Origin: JALOPX01 sp041309605
GTDB lineage: Bacteria > Krumholzibacteriota > Krumholzibacteriia > Krumholzibacteriales > Krumholzibacteriaceae
DNA length: 64,000 bases
NCBI GenBank assembly: GCA_041309605.1
Contig: JBFYZH010000036.1
Location: 1-64,000 of the forward strand
Direction of reading: 5' to 3'
The notes under the pieces were generated by a model. That model ran no database searches, had not been told where the DNA came from, and worked only from the letters and a program-made list of their open reading frames with translations. The translations under genes were made by a program, and so were the position numbers. The first letter of the stretch is position 1, and every line of letters starts with the position of its first letter. Shown in pieces: positions 9,973 to 17,861 of this stretch.

Positions 9973-10019
9973 GGAAATCACTTTGCGGATGCAACAGGTA
10001 AAGGAGTGGAGGTCGTAAC

Positions 10020-12524
10020 ATGATGCAAAAAGGGTGTCTGCTGCCGGTGCTGATCGCCCTGGCGGCTTCTCTGGTCCATTCCCCGGCATCGGCCAGGAAC
10101 GAGTCGGCGCAATGGGCGGAGAAGCTCAAGAAGATGGAGCAGATATGGGTTTTCGACGGATCCGGAATACACAATGTCGGAAACCTGCAGATGCATGTGA
10201 CCAACTGGGGGGCTTTCGGCTCTTATCCGGCTTCGAACTGGCCGACAGCCGAATTTCCTTCGGCTCAGTGGCCGGCCAACTCCGGAACGGAATACCTCTA
10301 TATCGCCGGGCTTTGGATCGGCGCCAAGAATGGCGGCGTACCGGTCGTATCGACGGCGGCCTACGATATAGAGTTCAGGCCCCCCGGGGCCGAGAACCCC
10401 GATGCAAGGATATACAGGGCCTTCGAAGGTATACAGAACGGCGCCCGCCTGCCGAGTCCCGCCGACGATGACAAGGACGGAGAGATCGACGAGGACTGGC
10501 AGAACGGGGTCGACGATGACGGTGACGGCAATATAGACGAGGATTTCGGTGCTATCGGCAAGCAGATGTTCACTTGCTGGACGACCGATGACGACCCGCT
10601 GTCCGTACAGGTCAATCCCGAACATACACCCCTTCACCTTTTCATCCGGCAGGAAAGTTATCAGTGGGAAGAGGAGCAGTTCTACGATTTCGTCGGTGTG
10701 GAGTACAAGATAAGAAATTACGGCCAGAGTATAATCGAGGATATTTATATCGGTTTCTTCGCCGACGGTGATGCCGGCAAAAGGGATCGTGAACAGTACT
10801 GGACCGACGACTGTACGGGGCTCTTTGAAGGTATCAGGTGCGCCAAGAAGGGTGAGAACGAGGTGCCGGTGAGGCTGAGCGTCGCGTATTTTTATGACAA
10901 GGACGGCGACGAAGGCGAGTGCACGGGGTATTTCGGTATCATCTTCCTCGGGCACGACACCGATCCTCTCGGGGAGAACGCGCCGAGAAGAGTAGGTCTT
11001 ACTTCATATCAGAACTTCTCCGGCGACCAGCCGTACGAAAACGGGGGAGACCCTACGAACGATTTTCAACGCTACGAGCTGATGAGCAAGGTTCAGAAGG
11101 ATCGTAACGCGGAGGTGCCCAGGGACTACAGGATGATGATGGCCACCGGCCCCTTCCGCGAGCTTCTGCCGGACAGCACGATGATTCTCCAGGTGGCTTT
11201 TGTATGCGGAGAGGGTCTCGAAGGCATGCTCAATGCGGCCGCCAGCGCTTCGATGGCATACCAGGGCAACTGGTTCGATATAGACGGTAACTCCCAGACA
11301 GGGATCGACGGAAGAGAAACGCCGGTTCCGGGACCCGTCAGCGGGATCGTTGCCGATTCGTGCGCCGCCGGCGGTGACCTGGAACTTCTGTCGGCCGTCA
11401 GGGGCGAGATCATCTATATAAACAACGACTGCCGCGAGGAACTGGAAATCTGGACGGACACGAGATGCGCAAAAGGGGACGCCGCTTTCTCGGAATTCCA
11501 GACGGGTGTCGACGGCAAGGAGACCCAGGTGAACTGGCTTGTCGGATCGGCTCCGCCGCCGCCGAACATGAGGATCCTGCCGGGCGACAATAAGATCGTT
11601 CTGCTGTGGGACAACTTCAGCGAGGTCACGCCCGATGTCAGCACACTCGAGCTCGATTTCGAGGGGTACCGGATCTGGAGGGCGGACGGCTGGGAAAGAC
11701 CCGAGGGCACGTCGGTTCTCAGCGGCCCCGCAAGGGAACTATGGCAGCTCATAGAGGAAAGGGATGTCATCAACGGAATTAATCCTAACATCGATTTCGA
11801 GTATCCGTTCTCGGTAATCAGGGATAACAGGAACGGCTGGCAATATGAGCCGCTTATCGACCTTCCGGGCAAGGATGCCGTAATAAAGCTGTTCGAGGAG
11901 AGCGTATGGTATTCGCCGCTCGATACGGTTCCCTGTCCCCCCGGGCTCGCGGACGAGGAATGCGACACGCTCGAGGCCATGGCGAGGTACAACCTCGGGT
12001 TCGAAGGCGGGCTTCAGTATTATAAATTTGTCGACGAGAGCGTGCATAACGGCATGCACTATTTCTACAGCGTCACAGCATACGATCACCAGATTATAGA
12101 TGGCGTGCCGATAAGGGCCGGCAAGTACGGGGATCCTTCCTCCAACTTCCAGTACACGAGGCCGGTCTCCGATTCCCAGGATTCCGGGGAATTCAACGGG
12201 GACGAGATCTACGTGGTCCCGAACCCGGCCACCGCCTCGTCGATGGCGCCATGGGAACTCGTACCGAACATGGATGATCCCACCGGCATCAAGGTGGAGT
12301 TCAGGAATCTGCCGAGATGCATGTCGACCGTAAGGATATTTTCCCTGGCGGGGGACCTGGTTGAGATTCTCTATCACGACGGCAGCGATGGAGACGGTAC
12401 GCTCGTCTGGGATCTCGTTTCGCGAAACGGTCAGAACGTTACGAGCGGAGTCTACCTGTTCACCGTGGAACCGGGGGACGGGGATTTCGAAAAGACTGTG
12501 GGAAAATTCGTGGTTATCAGGTAA
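10020..12524 (+). CDS. secreted multidomain protein with FlgD/T9SS-like C-terminal tail (copy 2)
   Basis: Paralogue of the protein at 4029; the two can be followed side by side through nearly their whole length. It has 834 residues. GGAGG at 10008-10012 supports ATG 10020; an ATG directly follows at 10023. Signal peptide: MMQKGCLLPVLIALAASLVH, cleavage near PASA-RN. The acidic repeats DDDKDGEIDED and DDDGDGNIDED lie around residues 150-176. The FN3-like region (DFEGYRIWRADGWERP) and the sorting tail (YVVPNPATASS, VRIFSLAGDLVEILYHDG) follow the same order as copy 1. It is 47 bases behind the TonB receptor and therefore probably co-transcribed, while copy 1 has its own promoter. Function unknown; likely surface-exposed by a type IX-like route. 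Confidence 0.85.
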   Translation: MMQKGCLLPVLIALAASLVHSPASARNESAQWAEKLKKMEQIWVFDGSGIHNVGNLQMHVTNWGAFGSYPASNWPTAEFPSAQWPANSGTEYLYIAGLWIGAKNGGVPVVSTAAYDIEFRPPGAENPDARIYRAFEGIQNGARLPSPADDDKDGEIDEDWQNGVDDDGDGNIDEDFGAIGKQMFTCWTTDDDPLSVQVNPEHTPLHLFIRQESYQWEEEQFYDFVGVEYKIRNYGQSIIEDIYIGFFADGDAGKRDREQYWTDDCTGLFEGIRCAKKGENEVPVRLSVAYFYDKDGDEGECTGYFGIIFLGHDTDPLGENAPRRVGLTSYQNFSGDQPYENGGDPTNDFQRYELMSKVQKDRNAEVPRDYRMMMATGPFRELLPDSTMILQVAFVCGEGLEGMLNAAASASMAYQGNWFDIDGNSQTGIDGRETPVPGPVSGIVADSCAAGGDLELLSAVRGEIIYINNDCREELEIWTDTRCAKGDAAFSEFQTGVDGKETQVNWLVGSAPPPPNMRILPGDNKIVLLWDNFSEVTPDVSTLELDFEGYRIWRADGWERPEGTSVLSGPARELWQLIEERDVINGINPNIDFEYPFSVIRDNRNGWQYEPLIDLPGKDAVIKLFEESVWYSPLDTVPCPPGLADEECDTLEAMARYNLGFEGGLQYYKFVDESVHNGMHYFYSVTAYDHQIIDGVPIRAGKYGDPSSNFQYTRPVSDSQDSGEFNGDEIYVVPNPATASSMAPWELVPNMDDPTGIKVEFRNLPRCMSTVRIFSLAGDLVEILYHDGSDGDGTLVWDLVSRNGQNVTSGVYLFTVEPGDGDFEKTVGKFVVIR

Positions 12525-12558
12525 TAGTCGTTTATGTTAATTTCCGGGAGGTCTGTTG

Positions 12559-13500
12559 ATGAAAAGCAAGGTTTTTGCGGGGATCCTGATACTGGTTTTG
12601 GTGCCCGGTATCGTTCTCGCAGGCACGCACCCTTTCGAGAAGGTGGGCACCTATGCCGCTCAATTCCTCAAGATAGGCACATCGGCGCGCGCCAGCGGTA
12701 TGGGGAACGCCTTTACCGCGGTGGCGAACGACGCGACGGCGATGTACTGGAATCCGGCCGGCATGGTTGAGATCAGCCGGACCCAGGTGACCCTGAACTC
12801 CGTCACGTGGCCCGCCGATATCGACATCTACTTTGCCGGAGCCGTCTTCACGACGCCCTATCTTCCGGGGACTTTCGGGATAAGCGCCAGGGCGCTCGCG
12901 ATGGATCCGATGCCGGAGCGTACCATCTACATGCCCGATGGAACGAACAGGTTTTTCGATGCCGGCGACATGTCGTTCGGGCTCTCGTACGCGATGTATT
13001 TCACCGACAAGTTCTCGGCCGGTTTTACATCCCATTTCATCCATATGGGGCTGGCAGACAAGAGCGTGGAATCGATGGCGTTCGATTTCGGCCTCCTTTA
13101 CAGGATCGGTATCCAGGGTATGAAACTGGGCATGATGATCCAGTCGCTCGGCGGAGAGGTCGATTTCGATGACCGCGCATCGAAGATGCCCACCCTTTTC
13201 AAGGTCGGGCTTTCCATGGACGCCTACAGAAGGGGAGCGCATTCGCTTCTGGCTTCGGGAGAGTTTTCGCATCCCTCCGACAACAAGGAGAGGATGAACG
13301 TCGGCATGGAATACGTTTTCAACCAGTTCTTCTTCCTGCGTTCGGGATACAACGTGGATTACGATTCGCAGGGTCTGGCCTGGGGGCTCGGTTTCAGGGT
13401 GGATACGAGCCAGACTTCCGATCTTGGTCTCGACTATGCCTGGGAAGATCTCGGATGGCTCGGAGCGGCTCACAGGGTAACGCTTAACTTCAGTTACTAG
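12559..13500 (+). CDS. PorV/PorQ-family outer-membrane beta-barrel protein
   Basis: A 313-residue barrel protein of the PorV/PorQ (UPF0164) family, related to FadL-like barrels. In Bacteroidota, PorV carries type IX substrates to the surface attachment machinery. GGGAGGT at 12546-12552 precedes ATG 12559 by six bases; the TTG three bases earlier is not needed. Signal peptide: MKSKVFAGILILVLVPGIVLAG. The family N-terminal signature is clear: FLKIGTSARASGMGNAFTAV followed by NDATAMYWNPAGM. The C-terminus (HRVTLNFSY) is a beta-barrel end. Its place directly behind a protein with a sorting tail fits a partner role, but no core type IX gene is in this window. Confidence 0.88.
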   Translation: MKSKVFAGILILVLVPGIVLAGTHPFEKVGTYAAQFLKIGTSARASGMGNAFTAVANDATAMYWNPAGMVEISRTQVTLNSVTWPADIDIYFAGAVFTTPYLPGTFGISARALAMDPMPERTIYMPDGTNRFFDAGDMSFGLSYAMYFTDKFSAGFTSHFIHMGLADKSVESMAFDFGLLYRIGIQGMKLGMMIQSLGGEVDFDDRASKMPTLFKVGLSMDAYRRGAHSLLASGEFSHPSDNKERMNVGMEYVFNQFFFLRSGYNVDYDSQGLAWGLGFRVDTSQTSDLGLDYAWEDLGWLGAAHRVTLNFSY

Positions 13501-13537
13501 GCGGTGATGCAGGGCCTTTCGAAGAGCCCGGATCTCG

Positions 13538-15043
13538 ATGAAAAAAGTAAATCTCGGCCTGTTCGCGGTCATGTTCCTGTTGATGACCTCCCCCGGGACC
13601 GGCCTGGGACAGGTCTTCCGGGGAGATGGAGATTTCGAATTCTTCCTGGATGCGGGATCCCTGCCATTAAGAGACGGAAAGGTCCTCGAACTCTTTCAGA
13701 TTGCGGTACCCACAAGGGAAATCGAATACAGGGAGACGAACGGCAGTTACATGGCTGCCGTTTCCGTTTATCTGCTGCTCGAGTCGGGAGACGAGAAGAT
13801 CCATGAGAAAAAGCTGTTGATACGCGATGCCCGTGAGACCGCCCCCGTGACGCAGGATCTGGCCGGATTCATCTACATCGCCGATTCATGCCGTGTGGCT
13901 CCCGGAAGCTACAGCCTGAGCGTCAGGCTGGAGGATCTGAATCTGGGCAAGAAAACGCTGATGGGGATGCTGAAGAACAAACACCATTTTTCCGTCTTCG
14001 ACGATCAGGATCTGGAGATAAAGTCTTTCGACTTGAAAAGGCTGGCCGTCAGCGAACCGTTTCTGCTCTGGGGAGAGGGTTCGGACGGGCAATATATACC
14101 GAACCCCATGGGGATTTACGGCCTGAAGAACGACACGCTCTCCTTTTTTGTGCACGCCATGGTGCCGGAGTATTCGCAGGTCGATTCAATCGACATGTTC
14201 GCCTCCATCATCAACGAAAAAGGCGAGAGTATAGACTCTCTGGAAATCAAGGGCCGGGTATTCGAAGGCAGCGCGTCCGTCTTCGGGGCATTGGATGTGA
14301 CGGCTTATCCTGCCGGCAGTTACGATCTGGTCGTCGAAATGATCGGCGACAAGGTCCACGGTATCGCGGGCAAGGATTTTTCGGTCGCCTGGGAAATGAT
14401 GAACTGGACAAGGCCGCGCAGGGACATCGTCATGGAAGCGAGGCTTATCTTCGCCGAACCCGAATTCGAGGAATTCAGCAGGGCGAGTATCGGCCGGCAG
14501 GAACAAGTCCTGGATCAATACTGGAAAGCGAACGACCCCACCCCCCACACCGCAATGAACGAATCGTACGAAACGTTCATGCAGCGGGTCAATTATGCCA
14601 ACGCCAATTTCGGCGATCACAGGAAGGGCGCGATCACGGATCGCGGCCAGATATTCATCAGATTCGGTCCCCCCGAGGAGTTTATTTCTGAAAGCGTCCC
14701 CTTGAACAGAACCGATCTCGACGAAGCGATCGACAAACTCGAAGATCAATACAAGGTCATCGTTCATAACACGAGGGAGGGGCTCGGGACCGAAGACGTC
14801 CAGATATACGATATAGCCAACAACAGGAGCAAGCCTTACCGGGGCGCGGGGATGGATACCGGCGGATACGAGATGTGGCTTTATACGATCAAGGGCAAGC
14901 CGCTTTTCAAACGCGATCAGCTAATGACGATAGATTCCGGCTTGAGATTTCTCTTCGTCGACAAGGACGGCGTGGGGAATTATATCCTCGTGGGAACCGC
15001 CGAAGACTTCGAAAAGAACGTGGAGGAAGACAACTGGGAATAG
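13538..15043 (+). CDS. GWxTD domain-containing secreted protein (copy 1, variant motif)
   Basis: Exported protein of 501 residues, function unknown. Signal peptide: MKKVNLGLFAVMFLLMTSPG. The N-terminal two thirds look like beta-rich domains without enzymatic motifs. Residues ~330-500 form the GWxTD domain: YWKANDPTPHTAMNE, a helical linker, GAITDRGQIFIRFGPPEEF and YEMWLYTIKG. The name-giving motif is GAITD here, so the tryptophan is replaced. The domain is known mainly from FCB-group genomes. The gene lies 37 bases behind the PorV-like gene and its Shine-Dalgarno sequence is weak. A relative with an intact motif is at 24006. Confidence 0.85.
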   Translation: MKKVNLGLFAVMFLLMTSPGTGLGQVFRGDGDFEFFLDAGSLPLRDGKVLELFQIAVPTREIEYRETNGSYMAAVSVYLLLESGDEKIHEKKLLIRDARETAPVTQDLAGFIYIADSCRVAPGSYSLSVRLEDLNLGKKTLMGMLKNKHHFSVFDDQDLEIKSFDLKRLAVSEPFLLWGEGSDGQYIPNPMGIYGLKNDTLSFFVHAMVPEYSQVDSIDMFASIINEKGESIDSLEIKGRVFEGSASVFGALDVTAYPAGSYDLVVEMIGDKVHGIAGKDFSVAWEMMNWTRPRRDIVMEARLIFAEPEFEEFSRASIGRQEQVLDQYWKANDPTPHTAMNESYETFMQRVNYANANFGDHRKGAITDRGQIFIRFGPPEEFISESVPLNRTDLDEAIDKLEDQYKVIVHNTREGLGTEDVQIYDIANNRSKPYRGAGMDTGGYEMWLYTIKGKPLFKRDQLMTIDSGLRFLFVDKDGVGNYILVGTAEDFEKNVEEDNWE

Positions 15044-15077
15044 GAAGATTTCTCGGCGAAATCAGGGGAATTTTTGG

Positions 15078-15106
15078 TTGACATTGGTTTAAACATAAAC
15101 TATTTT
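15078..15106 (+). promoter_or_regulatory. sigma70 promoter for exbB-exbD-exbD-tonB operon
   Basis: A perfect TTGACA at 15078-15083 and TATTTT at 15101-15106 with a 17-base spacer. The start would fall near 15113, about 100 bases before the exbB ATG. It separates the energising operon from the upstream envelope cluster. Confidence 0.78.
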
Positions 15107-15215
15107 ACTGCAGTTAAGAGAGATTGGATTCGATCAGACAGTCATCCAAGGAATCCGAAGTTCCGACGGATATACAGAGCGTCTTAATCCGTTTTTCGCA
15201 GAAGGAGCGCGAAGT

Positions 15216-16082
15216 ATGGTACAGAGAAGGCTTTCAGCGAAGGCTCTTGTGATAGCTTTTGCACTTTGTTTTATCGTCGCCTCGCCATCGATTCTCACGG
15301 CGCAGACAGGTGAAGGGACCGCGGTTCCGCAGGCAATGACGGTACAGTCGGCCCATGATTCCATCTGTACGGCCAGTAACGATTCGATGGCTGTCGCACA
15401 GGAAGTCAACCTCATGGCCGAAAAGAAGAGGCTTGGGACCATCCTTTATAATCTCAAGCACAGCGGTATCGGCAAGCAGTATGTTGCAGGCGGCATTTTC
15501 ATGCATCCTCTCCTTCTTTCGTCTATAGTGGCCCTGGTTTTTATCATCGAGAGAATGGTGACTCTCGCTCGCGCCCGTATCAACATAAGGAAACTGATGA
15601 ACGATGTCCTCGTCACGATGCGAGCCGAGGGGGTCGAGGGGGCGATGAAGGTTTGCGAGAGGACAAGAGGCCCGATCGCCGCGGTTCTGCACTCGGGGCT
15701 TCTTCGGTCCGGCCGGGGCCCGGAGGCCGTGAAGGAAGCGATCGAGACGGCCGGAAGCATCGAGACTTCGTTTCTTGAAAGAGGGCTCGTCGCGATCGCG
15801 ACAGTTTCGCAGGTCGCCCCTCTTCTAGGATTCCTCGGGACCGTGTCAGGCATGATCAGCGCCTTCGCCGCCATCGCGGCCGCCGAGCAGGTAAGCGCGA
15901 AGGTTGTGGCTTCCGGTATCCAGGAAGCCCTTATTACGACTGCCGCCGGTCTCATCATTGCCATCCCGGCAAGCCTGGGACATTCCTACTTCGTTTCCAG
16001 GATCGACCGGTTCGTTCTCGAGATGGAAGAGGCTTCGGCCGAGCTCGTAAATGAGCTTATAGAGATGGGCGCGGGCAAGTAA
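15216..16082 (+). CDS. exbB: MotA/TolQ/ExbB proton channel family protein
   Basis: Inner-membrane channel subunit that uses the proton gradient to drive TonB. AGAAGGAG eight bases before ATG 15216 fixes the start. The 288-residue protein is longer than classical ExbB because it has a signal-like segment (residues ~8-29) and a ~60-residue periplasmic stretch before the first conserved membrane helix (HPLLLSSIVALVFIIERMVT). The two-helix hairpin typical of ExbB/TolQ follows, with APLLGFLGTVSGMISAF and ALITTAAGLIIAIPASL. Two ExbD genes and tonB follow. TolQ is an alternative, but the TonB partner makes ExbB more likely. Confidence 0.93.
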   Translation: MVQRRLSAKALVIAFALCFIVASPSILTAQTGEGTAVPQAMTVQSAHDSICTASNDSMAVAQEVNLMAEKKRLGTILYNLKHSGIGKQYVAGGIFMHPLLLSSIVALVFIIERMVTLARARINIRKLMNDVLVTMRAEGVEGAMKVCERTRGPIAAVLHSGLLRSGRGPEAVKEAIETAGSIETSFLERGLVAIATVSQVAPLLGFLGTVSGMISAFAAIAAAEQVSAKVVASGIQEALITTAAGLIIAIPASLGHSYFVSRIDRFVLEMEEASAELVNELIEMGAGK

Positions 16083-16100
16083 TTACTTGGAGCGATAATA

Positions 16101-16511
16101 ATGATCAAGAAAAGCAGCAGGGTAACGACTGAAATCAATAATGCCCCAATGTCGGATATCAACTTCCTGCTTCTGATCTTCTTTCTTGTGACCACGATGT
16201 TCGCGGTCGAAGAGGGGCTTCCAATGGCCCTGCCGGGCCAGCAGTCCAAGTCGGTCAAACTGAGCAAGGAAAATGTACTTGTGCTTCAGGCCTACGCCAA
16301 CGGTTCGATCGTCGCCAGAGGATCCGGGCCGGTTGCGATGGAGGACCTGAAGCAGTTCATAGAGAACAAGCTTACGCAGAACGACAAGCTGGTGGTCGTC
16401 ATCGAGACGCATCCGGATGCCGAATACGGGATCATGATAGATATACTGGACGAGCTGCGGCTCGCCAACGCCCAGCGCATATCGCTGAGGACCATGAAAT
16501 CCGGATCGTAA
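16101..16511 (+). CDS. exbD: ExbD/TolR-family biopolymer transport protein (first)
   Basis: Single-pass inner-membrane partner of ExbB, 136 residues. The transmembrane helix has the family pattern MSDINFLLLIFFLVTTMF (about residues 17-34); the aspartate at residue 18 is the expected proton-carrying residue. The periplasmic domain follows, ending in ISLRTMKSGS. The ATG start has TTGGAG seven bases upstream. It lies 18 bases after exbB and 13 bases before a second exbD, so the complex may be heteromeric. Confidence 0.93.
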   Translation: MIKKSSRVTTEINNAPMSDINFLLLIFFLVTTMFAVEEGLPMALPGQQSKSVKLSKENVLVLQAYANGSIVARGSGPVAMEDLKQFIENKLTQNDKLVVVIETHPDAEYGIMIDILDELRLANAQRISLRTMKSGS

Positions 16512-16524
16512 GAGGAGACTGGTT

Positions 16525-16929
16525 TTGAAGATACAAAAGAATATTCAGGTAAGTAACAGCATCCCGACGGGGTCGATGGCGGATATCATCTTCCTTCTGC
16601 TGATATTCTTCATGGTCACTACGATCTTCAAGATGGAAGAAGGACTTCCGATTAGCCTGCCCAGGGCGGAATCGGGAAGCGAACTGGAAAGAGAAAGACT
16701 CATCCACATCTGGGCCGACAGGTTCGACAGGATCAGTATTAACGACAAGCTCGTAAGGGTGGAGAATATCAATACCGTCATAGCTTCGAGATTCGCGGAG
16801 GATCAGATGCTTATCGTGGCGTTCAATGTCGATCACAGGACAAAATATAATCTTGTATCAGGCATCATCGATCAATTGAGAGACGCCAATGCTGTTAATG
16901 TAACCTTCGTATCGGTTGGCGAAGAATGA
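16525..16929 (+). CDS. exbD: ExbD/TolR-family biopolymer transport protein (second)
   Basis: Second ExbD-like subunit, 134 residues, clearly related to its upstream neighbour but diverged. The membrane helix contains MADIIFLLLIFFMVTTIF with the conserved aspartate; both copies then share EEGLP. The start is TTG with GAGGAG at 16512-16517, seven bases upstream. The gene end approaches the start of tonB, so the four genes form one transcription unit. Confidence 0.92.
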   Translation: MKIQKNIQVSNSIPTGSMADIIFLLLIFFMVTTIFKMEEGLPISLPRAESGSELERERLIHIWADRFDRISINDKLVRVENINTVIASRFAEDQMLIVAFNVDHRTKYNLVSGIIDQLRDANAVNVTFVSVGEE

Positions 16930-16978
16930 TCTGTATTTCAATTTTTATAGACGTTTCTTAAACGACAAGGGGCAAAGA

Positions 16979-17611
16979 GTGGCAACCGTAGCTACTGCAA
17001 ATGTCGAATTTAAAGGTGGATATGGAAGATATATCCGGAATTCCATGTACTTTACCCTGGTCGTCCATTTCGTTGCGGTTTATTTTTCTCCGCCCTTCGA
17101 ATTCAAGCCCTACGTTTTGAAGGAACAGGAATTCATAGTCGTCCAGACGGCCGACGATTTCGAACTGCCGCCCCCTCCCCAGGAGGTGGACCAGCCGGTA
17201 ATCCCCATGGCGGCGGAAGAGGGTGAGGAGGTCGACGAGGAAACGGATATAGCGCCTACAAGTTTCGACAGGATAGAGAATCTTCCGCCCCCGCCGCCTC
17301 CGCCATCGGAGTCGTCCCAGGAGTTCTATGCTTTCGATGAACCGCCGCTCCTTATAAAATCCGTGTCTCCGCAATACCCCCAATTGGCGCAGAACGCCGG
17401 GATCGAGGGTACGGTTGTGATAAGGGTGGTAATCGGGGTCGACGGGAAAGTGGAACAGGCGAGTGTTATACAGTCGGATGTTACGCCAGCCATGGAAAAG
17501 TCCGCTCTTGCCGCCGCACAGAAGTTCCTTTTCAAACCGGCAAAACAGCGCACGGTGCCGGTGAGGGCTTCAATGGCGGTTCCGATCAGGTTTAAACTGC
17601 ACGGACGTTGA
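16979..17611 (+). CDS. tonB: TonB family energy-transducing protein
   Basis: Links the ExbB/ExbD motor to outer-membrane receptors. GTG 16979 is preferred because AAGGGG lies six bases upstream; a TTG at 16916 would add 21 residues and overlap exbD but has no clear ribosome site. From GTG, the protein is 210 residues: one membrane helix (about residues 20-37), a periplasmic proline-rich span (ELPPPPQEVDQP, NLPPPPPPPSE) and the C-terminal TonB domain (YPQLAQNAGIEGTVVIRVVI, KFLFKPAKQRTVPVRASMAV). It closes the operon, with a terminator 32 bases downstream. Confidence 0.9.
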   Translation: MATVATANVEFKGGYGRYIRNSMYFTLVVHFVAVYFSPPFEFKPYVLKEQEFIVVQTADDFELPPPPQEVDQPVIPMAAEEGEEVDEETDIAPTSFDRIENLPPPPPPPSESSQEFYAFDEPPLLIKSVSPQYPQLAQNAGIEGTVVIRVVIGVDGKVEQASVIQSDVTPAMEKSALAAAQKFLFKPAKQRTVPVRASMAVPIRFKLHGR

Positions 17612-17643
17612 CGGGGCGACCGAAATCAGAGTACCAGATCCAG

Positions 17644-17673
17644 GGTCCGGCATCCAGAGCCGGGCCTTTTTTT
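17644..17673 (+). terminator. rho-independent terminator after tonB
   Basis: Stem GGTCCGGC (17644-17651) pairs with GCCGGGCC (17659-17666), allowing one G-T pair, around a 7-base loop, followed by seven T residues at 17667-17673. It ends the exbB-tonB operon. Confidence 0.88.
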
Positions 17674-17753
17674 ATTGAAACGGCCGTTGTGAGCCGCCCG
17701 GCGGAAGCGGCGAGCGCCCGGCCGACCCGCGGGCGGGCTGACAATATAATAAG

Positions 17754-17822
17754 TTGACAACAGTTTATCGTTAAATGAAACTAAAGGGCGCTTTCTGTCG
17801 TAACACTGTTCAACGGTATATT
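17754..17822 (+). promoter_or_regulatory. probable promoter region for TolC-MacAB-like operon
   Basis: A perfect TTGACA at 17754-17759 is followed only by weak -10 candidates at the right distance. A good TATATT at 17817-17822 has only a weak -35. A TATAAT at 17745-17750 is also present. The AT-rich stretch between a terminator and the next gene very likely holds the promoter, but the exact boxes are uncertain. Confidence 0.4.
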
Positions 17823-17861
17823 TTCGTGAATTAGCCCGCAACGCAAGGAAAGGTAACGTAT

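Noticed and set aside
4029..13500. A complete type IX secretion system in the window
   Set aside because: Only sorting-type tails and a PorV-like protein are present; no SprA, PorK, PorL, PorM, PorN, PorT or PorU relatives are seen here.
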